A DNA stretch of 45,306 nt from Phycisphaerales bacterium. Its GTDB lineage: Bacteria > Planctomycetota > Phycisphaerae > Phycisphaerales > UBA1924. Shown here one piece after another: positions 25,610-34,597 of this stretch. The DNA lies in the NCBI GenBank assembly GCA_029260435.1, contig JAJDDG010000048.1, forward strand, positions 1 to 45,306, in the 5' to 3' direction. The stretch's first letter is position 1. Each line of letters opens with the position of its first letter. The position numbers were made by a program, and so were the translations under genes. The notes beneath the pieces are model-generated. The model did not search any database, was not told where the DNA came from, and saw nothing but the letters and a program-made list of their open reading frames with translations.

Positions 25610-27294
25610 CGCCCAGCCCCCTCGTGCGCCGCCCGCGTCCCGCCGACAACATGAATCGGTACGTCCTCGTTCACCGTGCGGAGTGTCCCGATTTTCAGCG
25701 ACCGCCGCCACTTCCGCTCGCCACCGCCCACCAGCACCGCCTTCCCGCCGCTCTCATCAAGCATGCCGCCGAGGCGCGTGCCATCGAAATAATCGTACGC
25801 CGTCCTCCGATCGCCGAGCAGAGCCGAAGCACACCCCACGACCGGGTGCCCCTCCATATAAAACGCCAGCAGGCTCGCCGTGTCGTACCGCTCCGCCAGA
25901 ACCGCCCCGCCGCCCATCCCCGCAACGAGCCCCGACACCTCGCCCGCGAGCGCCGCGCTCCCGCTCAGCCGGTGCATCGGCACGAACTGCCCGATCACCG
26001 GCGTCCTCGCGACCCCGCCGATCATCAGCATGCCCAACCAGCCAACAACCCCATACCCGAGCGACCAGTGCCACCCCAGCTGCGCCCATGTCTCGGGCTT
26101 CCGCCGCAAGATCCCCGCGCGATCCGTCGCGCCGTCCGCGCGCCACCGCGAAACCTTCTCCCGCCACGCATCAATCGCGCCGGGCATCCCCCGTGCCACC
26201 TGCAGACTCAGCCCCGCGTACCCCGCGATCGCCCAGTTCCCCTCCACATCCGTCAAAAACGACACCAGGAAGTACACCACCACAATCACCGCGCCGCTCC
26301 ACGCAAGCAAAGAAGCAGTGGTGTCGGCGCCCCTGCGCAACCCGCGCACCCCCGCGATCCCCATCAGCACAACCATCGGCCCGACAAGCCCGATCTGCGA
26401 CCCAATGAATTCAAGAGCCCACACCGGGCGGTACGACCACCCGCCGCCCGCGTCCTTGTGCGACAGATCCCCGCCCGCCATCCCGAGATGACCGAGCAGG
26501 TGCTTCACCGTCGGCCACCCGTTCTGCTGGTTCCAGATCAACACCGGGCTGATGCACACCGCAAAGACAACAACCCCAACCAGCGCGCCGATGACAGTCC
26601 CGCCCGTCCACACAAGCCGCTTGCGCCGCACAACCGCGAACACAATCAAACTCAATGGCAGAAACAGGATCGTGTACTTAAACAAAAACCCGATCCCGAT
26701 CGCCGCGCCGAGCGCAACCATCGCCCCCCCCGCGCTCTTGCCCGCGCCCATCCGCTCCACACCGCACCACGCCGCGCACAACCCGATCACCCACCACATC
26801 ACAAACGGCCCGTCAATCGTCATCAGCATCGCCGTGCCGTGAAACACCGCCATCGCCATCCACCCAAGCACCGCGTACAAACCAACCCGCCCCCCGCCGA
26901 TCCGCCGCCCGAGCCATCCGAGAGCAAGCATCGTCACCGCAGAACTCATCACCGCGCCGATCCGCACCCCGAACTCCGTATCGCCGAACAAAGCCGTCGT
27001 CCCCGCGATCAACCACGCAACGCCCGGCCCCTTCGAGTAGTACGACAGATCCAGGTGCCGCGCCCACTCCCAGTAGTGCGCCTCGTCCCCCACCAGTTCC
27101 ACCCCGCCGACAAGCAGCGCAATAATCCGTACAACAGTCACCGCGCAGATCAACCCGAGCGCACCCGCCCAGGCACGCCGACTCCCGCCCCCTCTCCCCT
27201 CCGAGGGAGAGGGTGGTCGAGCGCAGCGAGATCGGGTGAGGGGGTCTATCTCTTCTCCCGGTCTCTTCTTGATTTGTCGATGAGAAACATTCAT
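25606..27294 (-). CDS. GT39/ArnT-like membrane glycosyltransferase
   Basis: 562 residues with about eleven membrane segments. The key signature GDEAHYWEWARHLDLSYYSKGP lies in the first periplasmic loop, with the acidic DEA(H) site of GT-C fold enzymes such as ArnT and PMT. These use polyprenyl-phosphate sugars to modify lipid A or proteins. TAMLMTIDGPFVMWWV is another family segment. The N-terminal 45 residues include DPLTRSRCARPPSPSEGRGG, encoded by a palindromic repeat-like element (27185-27245), so the natural start might be further in; ATG 27294 begins three bases after the LptF-like stop. The gene is followed by PAP2 with a 4-bp overlap. Confidence 0.88.
   Translation of the reverse strand: MNVSHRQIKKRPGEEIDPLTRSRCARPPSPSEGRGGGSRRAWAGALGLICAVTVVRIIALLVGGVELVGDEAHYWEWARHLDLSYYSKGPGVAWLIAGTTALFGDTEFGVRIGAVMSSAVTMLALGWLGRRIGGGRVGLYAVLGWMAMAVFHGTAMLMTIDGPFVMWWVIGLCAAWCGVERMGAGKSAGGAMVALGAAIGIGFLFKYTILFLPLSLIVFAVVRRKRLVWTGGTVIGALVGVVVFAVCISPVLIWNQQNGWPTVKHLLGHLGMAGGDLSHKDAGGGWSYRPVWALEFIGSQIGLVGPMVVLMGIAGVRGLRRGADTTASLLAWSGAVIVVVYFLVSFLTDVEGNWAIAGYAGLSLQVARGMPGAIDAWREKVSRWRADGATDRAGILRRKPETWAQLGWHWSLGYGVVGWLGMLMIGGVARTPVIGQFVPMHRLSGSAALAGEVSGLVAGMGGGAVLAERYDTASLLAFYMEGHPVVGCASALLGDRRTAYDYFDGTRLGGMLDESGGKAVLVGGGERKWRRSLKIGTLRTVNEDVPIHVVGGTRAAHEGAGR
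27185..27245. repeat. Palindromic repeat-like element inside the glycosyltransferase N-terminus
   Basis: CCTCTCCC, CCGAGG and GGGAGAGG arms form an imperfect hairpin, followed by a GAGCGCAGCGAGATC segment and GGTGAGGGGG. The CCTCTCCCCT...GGGGAGAGG...GGTGAGGG pattern recurs at 39440-39512. Its translation is the low-complexity N-terminal stretch of the protein. Confidence 0.45.
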
Positions 27295-27297
27295 GCG

Positions 27298-29013
27298 CTA
27301 GTGCTTCCGCAACTTCCCGTACTCAATACATGTAAACATGCCCATCGCGATCACCCCGCCCCAAAGCACAACGAGCCCGATCTCCCCGCTCTTGTGCGCC
27401 AGGCTCTGCCCCGCGCCGATCGTGATCACCGCGAACAACGCCGGAAAGAAACTCCACATATACACCGGCAGCGCGAGCGAATCCTTCATCTTGAACCCCA
27501 CCACCGCGCCCGTCATCACCATCAGCAACCCCGTAAGCGAAAACGCCGCTCGCTCGTGCTGCTTGCTCGTGATCTCGCGGTGCAGATCCGCCACCCGATC
27601 CTTGAGCCGCTTGCGCGCCTTCGTGATCGCCCCGCCCGCTTCCTCCTCCGCATCCAGCGCGATCTCTTTACTCTGCTTCTGCAACTCCTTCACCGGCTTC
27701 TCAAGCAGCGGTGTCAGATGATCCGTCGTCGTGCGCAACCCGGGGATGCTCATCGCCCGCCGCTCCGCGTCCGCCCCCTGCCCGTCATTGCGAACAGTCA
27801 CCACCCGCTCCGCGCGCACCTCAAGCCGCGCGATCCGTTTCTCGCTCATCAACCCCGCTCCGCCCGATTGCTTGTCCACACTCACATACACATCCCGCGC
27901 AAGATGCACCGTCTCCGTGCCCCCGCCGTCCGTGCGCACGAGCCGCACATGCTCCGCCCCCTCGCTCCGCCGCACCCGCCACCCGCCCCTCTCGCGCACC
28001 AGCGCCGAACCGACAATCGTCACCCGATTGTCCACCGCCTCATCGATCAGTTCGCCAACCCCCTCCGTCCGCAGCCGCGTGTCGAGCTCCTCGATCATCT
28101 GGTGCTCCGCGATCCGCGCCGCGAGATTCGTTCGAAGTGTCTGCACCTTCTGGATCCGCTCCGGGTTCGTGCGCAGCGCAACCAGATCCCCATAGCTCAT
28201 GAACTTCGGATCCTCGCTGAACGTCCCCGGCACCGTGTACCTCGGCGAGATGAACCGCTTCTGCCAGAGCGTGACCGGAGGCCCATTGTCTCGACCGCTT
28301 TGCACAATATCCGCGTCATCAAATACGAGCTGCACGCTGATCGTGTCCTCGCGCGCCCCATCCTCGCCCACATCCGAACCGCCGAACATCCAAACCGCAA
28401 CCCGCGCCGCGCTGATGTACGCATCAACATCCCCGCCCTTGTCCCGCTGCACCGCGAACACATCAGTCATCAGCAACCCGTCAAACGCACCGCTCCCCTC
28501 ACTCGGCGCCAGCGTTGTTACCCCCGCCGCGTGGACATCCCAATCCGCGAGATGAATACTCTCGCCCCGCTCCACCGCCGAGCTGATCATCCGCGATGCG
28601 TTCTCCGCCACAACCCGTTCCATCGAGCGCAGGAACCCCGGGATCACAATGTTCATCAACACCGCCAGCACCACCGTCAGCACCGCGCCCAGCCCCACCG
28701 CCGGCACGATCAACGACCGATGCCCGATCCCCCCCGCCATCGCCGCCGTCGCCTCATGCTCCGCCGCGAACCGGTGATACGTCATCGTCGCAGCGAACCC
28801 CGCCGCAAACGGCAGCGAGAACTGCAGCATGGGCACCATCGCCAGCCCCATCAGTTGGAGCGCCTCGCCCAGCCCGATCTGCCCGTCTGCTAATGGCTTC
28901 ACCGCTGCCGCAAACGAGATCACCACCACAAGCCCCGTCCCCGTCAGCGCAAGCAGCCGCCCCTGCTCACCGAGCAGTGCGCCCCAGATCCGTGTCGGTG
29001 CTCGCCTCGCCAT
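27298..29013 (-). CDS. LptF/LptG family permease with enlarged periplasmic domain
   Basis: 571 residues, far longer than the usual 350-400. Three membrane segments at the N-terminus (from MARRAPTRIWGALLGEQGRL; YHRFAAEHEATAAMAGGIG is the family loop) and about three at the C-terminus enclose a region of about 360 residues. That region includes the jellyroll and a coiled, charged stretch (LEKPVKELQKQSKEIALDAEEE...). Probably the LptF-like partner of the permease four genes downstream. The ATG at 29013 is preferred over the TTG at 29040. This gene is the first in the minus-strand operon; 231 bp separate it from the divergent pseudopilin cluster. Confidence 0.82.
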   Translation of the reverse strand: MARRAPTRIWGALLGEQGRLLALTGTGLVVVISFAAAVKPLADGQIGLGEALQLMGLAMVPMLQFSLPFAAGFAATMTYHRFAAEHEATAAMAGGIGHRSLIVPAVGLGAVLTVVLAVLMNIVIPGFLRSMERVVAENASRMISSAVERGESIHLADWDVHAAGVTTLAPSEGSGAFDGLLMTDVFAVQRDKGGDVDAYISAARVAVWMFGGSDVGEDGAREDTISVQLVFDDADIVQSGRDNGPPVTLWQKRFISPRYTVPGTFSEDPKFMSYGDLVALRTNPERIQKVQTLRTNLAARIAEHQMIEELDTRLRTEGVGELIDEAVDNRVTIVGSALVRERGGWRVRRSEGAEHVRLVRTDGGGTETVHLARDVYVSVDKQSGGAGLMSEKRIARLEVRAERVVTVRNDGQGADAERRAMSIPGLRTTTDHLTPLLEKPVKELQKQSKEIALDAEEEAGGAITKARKRLKDRVADLHREITSKQHERAAFSLTGLLMVMTGAVVGFKMKDSLALPVYMWSFFPALFAVITIGAGQSLAHKSGEIGLVVLWGGVIAMGMFTCIEYGKLRKH

Positions 29014-29244
29014 ACCACCATCCTCGATCCTCACCCCCAACCCCGCAAATCACCCCTGTCCGTCGCCCCGAGCTTTCCGGACCCTGCCGCATCCCCTGCA
29101 ACCGCTACCCCCCGCACGCCCCCCTTCCCCCACCCGCATATCCAGACCTACACCAACCAACCCCCGCCGGATCCCCTTGCTTGTATTCGATGGTTCTGTT
29201 GTACCGCCGCACCCATTCTCTACCCGCGGCACGAGACAAGACCC

Positions 29245-29703
29245 ATGCGACCACCAACGCCTCTCAACCCATCATCCCGCCGCACCCCCCGCGGCTTCTC
29301 CCTCCTCGAAGCGCTCTTCGCCGCCGTCGTCCTCGGGATCTCCGTCATGGCAGTCATCTCCGCGATCACCACCGCCCAACAGATCTCATTCGACGGCCAA
29401 AAACGAGTCCTCGCCGCAATCGCCGCAGACGACTACATGATCGAACTCGCCACCATTCCCTACACCCTCCTCCCATTCCACGACAACACCTTCCACGCAA
29501 TCGGGCAGATGACCACCCTCGACGCAACCCCATACCCAAACGCCTTCTGGCCGCTCTCCCGATCAGTCACAGTCACCAACGCAACCGTCGAGGACGACGT
29601 CTTCCTCACCACAATCTACGGCCTCCAGGTCGTCGTCACCTGCGACGACGAGTTCCACGAATACGCCCGAGTCGAGATGTTCATCCCAGACCCCGCACAA
29701 TGA
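29245..29703 (+). CDS. Type II/IV pseudopilin, PilV-like
   Basis: 152 residues. A prepilin leader ends in Gly with the helix beginning FSLLEALFAAVVLG: the Gly at -1, Phe at +1 and Glu at +5 are the prepilin peptidase rule. The short soluble domain has no recognised features. The stop overlaps the next start as ATGA (29700-29703). It is the first of four pseudopilin-type genes. Confidence 0.88.
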   Translation: MRPPTPLNPSSRRTPRGFSLLEALFAAVVLGISVMAVISAITTAQQISFDGQKRVLAAIAADDYMIELATIPYTLLPFHDNTFHAIGQMTTLDATPYPNAFWPLSRSVTVTNATVEDDVFLTTIYGLQVVVTCDDEFHEYARVEMFIPDPAQ

Positions 29704-30338
29704 TCCACCACAAGCGCACAACCAACCCCTCCCGCCGCGGGCTCTCCGTCCTTGAGCTGATGATCGCCCTCGCGATCACATCCATGGTCGCGCTCACACT
29801 CGCAACCGTGCTTACCGCCGCCTCCCGCGGCATGAGCGACGCAGCCTCCACCCGCAGCGCCCTCCAGCGGGTCCACGCCGCCCACGTCCGCATCCGCGCG
29901 TACACCGACGCCGCGCTCAACATCCTCGAACACGACCCCAACCAGGGCATCGCCCTCTGGCTCCATGACGAAAAACCCGGCGGGCGCGTCAACCTCACCG
30001 AACTCCGTGTCTTCTGGTTCGACTACGACAACGAACGCATCACCATCGAACGCATCGTCTTCCCCGAAGCATGGACGCAGGAAATGAAAGACGCCGCCGA
30101 TGCCGAACTCCCCCTCGGCGCAGGCTACTTCCTCACCATGGCAGGACAACGCGCCCTCGGCTACACCGAAACATCAACCATCGCCACAGGATGCACCCCA
30201 ACCGATTTCATCTTCAATAACCCCACAATCATCGAATCCAACAGGCTCACCCTCTCCGCATCCTTCGACAACGGCCGCGGCGCCGCCGAACCAATGCTCC
30301 TCGTCTTCGCACTCCCAAACCACAAACAGCCCTCGTAA
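29700..30338 (+). CDS. Type II/IV pseudopilin, PilW/GspJ-like
   Basis: 212 residues with leader MIHHKRTTNPSRRG and mature helix LSVLELMIALAITSM, giving Gly -1 and Glu +5. The soluble domain is beta-rich and resembles minor pseudopilins at the pilus or secretion tip. Its ATG overlaps the previous stop; the next gene starts 18 bp after its end. Confidence 0.87.
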   Translation: MIHHKRTTNPSRRGLSVLELMIALAITSMVALTLATVLTAASRGMSDAASTRSALQRVHAAHVRIRAYTDAALNILEHDPNQGIALWLHDEKPGGRVNLTELRVFWFDYDNERITIERIVFPEAWTQEMKDAADAELPLGAGYFLTMAGQRALGYTETSTIATGCTPTDFIFNNPTIIESNRLTLSASFDNGRGAAEPMLLVFALPNHKQPS

Positions 30339-30356
30339 GTGAAAGAGGTACCGCCA

Positions 30357-31916
30357 ATGAACACCAACACACCGACCACGAATCGTTGCCGTCTGACGCG
30401 CTATGTCCAAAGCACGCAGCACGCCCGCGGGGGTGTGGGGGGGCGTGGTATCGCCATGATCCTCGTGCTCATCTCCGTCTCCGTCGCGCTGGTCATCGCG
30501 GGTGTCGCGCTGACAACGCGCGATACAACCTCCGCGATCGGGCAGAACGCAACCAGCACCTCCAAGGCAAACTGGGCCGCCGAGTCCGCCGCGAATATCG
30601 CCGCGTCCGTGATCTCTAAAAATATCAACACATGGACAGACGCCGTCACGACCGACCTGATGTCCGACTGGGCCTTCGCGGACGCAGATGTCACCGTCAC
30701 CGTCACCAACGCCGCCGGCCTCGAACCAACCCCCACAGACGAAATCCTCATCATGACCATAACCGCCACATCGGGCGGCATCACCAAGCAGATCGTTAAA
30801 GAGGTCGCCGTCACCCAGCCCGTCGATCTGTCTGGCGCGATCAACCCCATGCTCGGCGAATTCGCCATCTTCGCCACCGAAAGATTGGAAATCGCAAACG
30901 CCTCCACAGTCCGCGTCTGGCCCGGGTGCCCGACCAGTTCTTCACGACCCGAAGTGGATATCGGCGGCAATTTCGCCTCGATCCTCGATGTCAACATCGA
31001 CCCCACAAACCTCTACATGGTCCGGTTCTTCCCAATCAGTTCCGGCGCACTGGCAGTACAGGACATGACCACCGACCCCTCCTTCGACGGCGGCGATGTC
31101 GTCCCAGTCAATATCCCCACCTACAACACCCCGTGGAGCCCCGGCCTCGACATCCAACCCAACATGGGCGATGTCCTCATCACCGGCAGCGGCAATACCA
31201 TCACTCTCGATGGCGCCACCGATCCGCTTGTCTTCATGGACTCACTCACTATCGATAACGGTGCCAAGCTTATCATCGCCGGCGCTGTCGAGATGTACGT
31301 CCAGAACGACATCACCGTGGACGATGCCTCATTCGTCTTCGAAAATCAGGGCGCGTCCCTCAAACTCTTCACCGGACACCAGGTGATCTTCCAGAACAAC
31401 GCCTTCGTCGGCACCCGCGACGTGCCGACAAGAGAAGACGCGCTTGTCTCCAATCACCACGCCGATCACCTCCAGATCATCGTCCGCGACGAGGCGTTCC
31501 AGAACGGGCACGCTTCTCCGACGATCAGAGTTACGAACGCGCTCGTCAGCGCCGATATCCGCGCTGCCAGAGCCGACGTGCGTTTCGAGAACAACGCCAT
31601 CCTCATCGGACGCCTCACCGCCCGCCGCGCCGCATTCGACAACGCATCACTCTTCTACGACCCCAAACTCGGCACGGACTCCGGCTTCACCAACCTTGCT
31701 GGCCCATGCTACGACCAGGTCACCAGCCTCCCCGTCGCCGGGCTACAGAACGCCCTCGATACATTCAACTGGACACTCGGCGAAGGCTTGTTCTCCACAT
31801 GGATCACCACGCAGGTCGCAGACGACCCCAACGCCGGATCCTCAGGTGGCGTCCAACTGCTCTCCGATACCGACGGCACATACACCTCCGTCTTCGAGGG
31901 CAACTTCCAGCACTAA
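30357..31916 (+). CDS. PilX-like pilus/secretion protein with a large beta-helix-like domain
   Basis: 519 residues. After a basic, Gly-rich start there is a single membrane helix IAMILVLISVSVALVIAG of PilX/GspK type, lacking Glu at +5. Residues 60-150 look like the alpha-helical neck. The remainder is a long beta region with repeats such as GNTITLDGATDPLVF, NGAKLIIAGAVEMYV, DDASFVFENQGASLKLF and NNAILIGRLTARRA, suggestive of a right-handed beta-helix. This is unusually large for a pseudopilin. AAAGAGGT seven bases before the ATG supports the start. Confidence 0.78.
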   Translation: MNTNTPTTNRCRLTRYVQSTQHARGGVGGRGIAMILVLISVSVALVIAGVALTTRDTTSAIGQNATSTSKANWAAESAANIAASVISKNINTWTDAVTTDLMSDWAFADADVTVTVTNAAGLEPTPTDEILIMTITATSGGITKQIVKEVAVTQPVDLSGAINPMLGEFAIFATERLEIANASTVRVWPGCPTSSSRPEVDIGGNFASILDVNIDPTNLYMVRFFPISSGALAVQDMTTDPSFDGGDVVPVNIPTYNTPWSPGLDIQPNMGDVLITGSGNTITLDGATDPLVFMDSLTIDNGAKLIIAGAVEMYVQNDITVDDASFVFENQGASLKLFTGHQVIFQNNAFVGTRDVPTREDALVSNHHADHLQIIVRDEAFQNGHASPTIRVTNALVSADIRAARADVRFENNAILIGRLTARRAAFDNASLFYDPKLGTDSGFTNLAGPCYDQVTSLPVAGLQNALDTFNWTLGEGLFSTWITTQVADDPNAGSSGGVQLLSDTDGTYTSVFEGNFQH

Positions 31917-31928
31917 GAGGGCTATCCC

Positions 31929-32495
31929 ATGACCCGCCGAGCATTCACACTCATCGACCTCTCCATCTCCCTCGCGATCGTCGCGATCGCCGTGGTCGTC
32001 GTCATCCCCACCGCCTCGCCCGCCGAGCGCATCCAACTCATCGGCTCCACCAACACCCTCGTCGCCGATATCGAGTTCGCACAATCAGAAGCCCTCGCCA
32101 ACCCGAGCGACCCCGCGATTGTGCGCTTCGATGTCGTCGCAAACACCTACTGGGTCGCCCGAGCCTCCACACCCGATACGCCCATCATCCACCCCATCAA
32201 CAACGAGCCATACCTCCGCACTCTCAACGACCTATCCGCCGCTGCACTCTCCATCGACCTCCCCTCCGGAGGCGACACCATCGCGTTTGATAACTTCGGT
32301 GCCCTCATCGCCGGGGAAGACACCGTCGCGCGCATCTCCTCAACGACCGACGAACTGTGGATCGTCATCGGTGCAGACACCGGCTTCGCCTCCATCACCG
32401 CCGATGACCCGGTCGCCGCACCACCCCCCGAACCGGATCCCGCCCCCGAGGGTGGCGGTGGTGTTGATCTGGGCGGCGGCGGGTTGAGTAAATAA
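31929..32495 (+). CDS. GspH/FimT-like pseudopilin with non-canonical cleavage site
   Basis: 188 residues. MTRRAFTLIDLSISLAIVAIAVVVV is a prepilin helix, but position -1 is Ala instead of Gly and position +5 is Asp instead of Glu. Both changes are known to reduce cleavage or assembly in other systems. The soluble region has FDNFGALIAGEDTVARI, typical of GspH. The C-terminus is rich in Pro and Gly (APPPEPDPAPEGGGG). AGAGGG seven bases upstream supports the start. It is the last pseudopilin of the cluster. Confidence 0.82.
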   Translation: MTRRAFTLIDLSISLAIVAIAVVVVIPTASPAERIQLIGSTNTLVADIEFAQSEALANPSDPAIVRFDVVANTYWVARASTPDTPIIHPINNEPYLRTLNDLSAAALSIDLPSGGDTIAFDNFGALIAGEDTVARISSTTDELWIVIGADTGFASITADDPVAAPPPEPDPAPEGGGGVDLGGGGLSK

Positions 32496-32557
32496 TTCGC
32501 GGGTACAGACCCGTTTCCTGTAATCCCTCACACCACTCGCCCATATAGATTGGTGGA

Positions 32558-33811
32558 ATGTCACCGCACCCGCGCCATCTCACCATCCTCGCCACCTGCC
32601 TGATTGCTGTCAGCATGACCACACACGCCTCGCCTGCCGTCTGCAAGACAGCTTCGCGCGCCCAGAGCGACACCGAAAGCGAACCACACGCAATCGACGC
32701 CCTTGCAAGGTGGGTCGAACAAAACTGCACGCCGGCGAAGATCCGCCAACTCACCGAAGACGGCAAGCACTCCGTCCGCGACGCCCTCCAGCAGACTCTC
32801 ATCGAAGCGCACACCCGCCGCGCCCAGCGCACCGGGCTCTTCTTCTTCGATCCCGACGACGCAACCGACCCCCTCCCCCTCTGGGCAAGACCTGCGCCCG
32901 GTCATCAAGCCCGCTGCACCACCGCGGTCCTCCTCGTCCACGGGCTCGACGAACCCGGAGACATCTGGGACGAGCTCGCCCCCGAACTCCACGACGCCGG
33001 ATTCTGTGTCGCTCGCTTCGAATACCCAAACGACCAGGCGATCGCCGATTCCACCCACATGCTCGCCGGCGCACTCACCACACTCGCCGAAGCGGGCGTC
33101 ACCGATGTGAACATCGTCGCCCACTCCATGGGCGGGCTCATCGCACGCGACCTCCTCACCGCCCCGGACTACTACGACACCATCACCGCCGACCACCCCG
33201 AGTTGCCAAACATCCCGCACCTCATCACCATCGGCACGCCAAACCTCGGCTCCGCATTCGCCCCCCTCCGCACCATCGCCGAACTCCGCGACCAGTTCCA
33301 CCAGCTCCCGTCCCTCAAAGACATCTCCGCCGCCGATCTCCTCGCGTTCGTCGCCGACGGCGACGGCACCGCGGGGATCGACCTCAAACCCAACTCGCCC
33401 TATCTCACCGAACTCAATGCCCGCCCACTCCCCCAGGGCACCCATTTCACCATCATCGCCGGACGCATCGCTCCCGCCGTGAGCGACGGGCTGGCAGACA
33501 TCCTCGATTCCTCCTTCGCTCGCGCGCTCCTCACAGACGAACAGATCGCCGCGCTGACCACACAAGCCGCCGCCGCCAACGACGCCATCGGCGACGGAGT
33601 CGTCTCACTCGACTCCGCCACATCGCTGCAGATCCCCGACACCGAAGTCCTCGACGCCGACCACAGATCCATGCTCCGCACCGTCCCCCTCGAGCGCACG
33701 ATCCGCCGCTGGACAACCGGCGAAACCCGCACCGAACCACCCGCCATCCCCATCATCCTCGACCGCCTCGCTCCCCACCCTCTTCCCTCCGATCAACCCG
33801 CCAGCAACTGA
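32558..33811 (+). CDS. Secreted alpha/beta hydrolase (lipase-like)
   Basis: 417 residues. A signal peptide (to about residue 25) precedes an alpha/beta hydrolase fold: oxyanion segment LLVHGLDEPGDIW, nucleophile elbow AHSMGGLIA (Ser), and a C-terminal His in DADHRSML. An acidic residue completes the triad, probably Asp in GDGVVSLDSA. It acts outside the cytoplasm on an unknown ester. Being right after the pseudopilins, it might be a substrate of that system, which is only inference. TAGATT ends six bases before the ATG and no Shine-Dalgarno is seen, so a leaderless message is likely. Confidence 0.85.
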   Translation: MSPHPRHLTILATCLIAVSMTTHASPAVCKTASRAQSDTESEPHAIDALARWVEQNCTPAKIRQLTEDGKHSVRDALQQTLIEAHTRRAQRTGLFFFDPDDATDPLPLWARPAPGHQARCTTAVLLVHGLDEPGDIWDELAPELHDAGFCVARFEYPNDQAIADSTHMLAGALTTLAEAGVTDVNIVAHSMGGLIARDLLTAPDYYDTITADHPELPNIPHLITIGTPNLGSAFAPLRTIAELRDQFHQLPSLKDISAADLLAFVADGDGTAGIDLKPNSPYLTELNARPLPQGTHFTIIAGRIAPAVSDGLADILDSSFARALLTDEQIAALTTQAAAANDAIGDGVVSLDSATSLQIPDTEVLDADHRSMLRTVPLERTIRRWTTGETRTEPPAIPIILDRLAPHPLPSDQPASN

Positions 33812-33814
33812 CGG

Positions 33815-33888
33815 GTGCCACGCCTTGTTACGAAGTACAAGGCGTGCTCTTCCTCCCGCGTGCCACTGACCGGTCTTCAGGTCAGTGC
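33815..33888. repeat. Two hairpins of the intergenic CAC...GTG repeat family
   Basis: Immediately after the hydrolase stop: CACGCCTTG/CAAGGCGTG at 33819-33846 and CACTGACC/GGTCAGTG at 33864-33887, each preceded by GTGC. The first stem sequence recurs twice near 39.15 and 39.35 kb. Confidence 0.7.
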
Positions 33889-33950
33889 CTCTTCATCATT
33901 CCTTCGGCTTCGCTGCTACCAAAAAACAAAAAATCCCCTACCCTCAACCC

Positions 33951-34511
33951 ATGGCCCAGCGCCGTCACCACTACGAGCGCGCATTCGAGCGGTACCTCCG
34001 CCGACACCGCATCCCCTACGTCTCGGTAGACGAAGCAAAGAAAGCGCTCCTCCCGGATCGCGCCCGATTCGCGGTCACCGAATCCAATCAAGAAACCGAC
34101 GCCACCAGATCGTTGAAGTCATTCGATTTCGTCGTCTACGCCCCCGACGCAAATTTCCTCGTCGAGGTCAAGGGCCGAAAAGTCCCCAAGTCAATCAACG
34201 GCACCACCCGTTCCCGCGCCCGACTCGAAAGCTGGGTCACACGGGAAGACGTCGACTCCCTCCGCGTCTGGCAGTCCCTCTTCGGCGACGGTTTCTGCGC
34301 CGTGATCGTCTTCCTCTACTGGTGCCAGCAGGAACCGCCGGACGCCCTCTTCCAGGAAACATTCGTGAGCGACCACCGCTGGTACGCCCTCCGCGCAATC
34401 ACCGTGGACGACTACGCCGCCGCGATGCGCGTCCGATCCCCCCGATGGCGCACCGTCCACCTCCCCACCGAAGACTTCGAGCGCCTCTCCCACCCATTTT
34501 CAGGCCCATGA
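33951..34511 (+). CDS. Putative PD-(D/E)XK-like nuclease fold protein
   Basis: 186 residues. It opens with RHHYERAFERYLRRHRIPY, a motif seen in small planctomycete proteins. SLKSFDFVVYAPDANFLVEVKGRK follows, fitting the D...ExK core of restriction-endonuclease-like folds (Asp, then Glu and Lys of EVKGRK). W- and aromatic-rich strands lie in the second half. Function unknown; DNA or RNA processing is a guess. TACCCT lies six bases before the ATG with no Shine-Dalgarno; the frame is open from 33885. Confidence 0.72.
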   Translation: MAQRRHHYERAFERYLRRHRIPYVSVDEAKKALLPDRARFAVTESNQETDATRSLKSFDFVVYAPDANFLVEVKGRKVPKSINGTTRSRARLESWVTREDVDSLRVWQSLFGDGFCAVIVFLYWCQQEPPDALFQETFVSDHRWYALRAITVDDYAAAMRVRSPRWRTVHLPTEDFERLSHPFSGP

Positions 34512-34597
34512 CCCGCCCGCCGCGGAACATCCCACCCCCGCAAATCATCCAACCATCCATCCTTTACACCGCCCCCGACCCCCCGTACCGTGAGAGC

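Noticed and set aside
25477-28893. Plus-strand open frame of 1138 codons
   Set aside because: It is antisense to the glycosyltransferase and LptF-like genes and is full of His, Pro and Arg, as expected for the reverse of GC-rich coding DNA.
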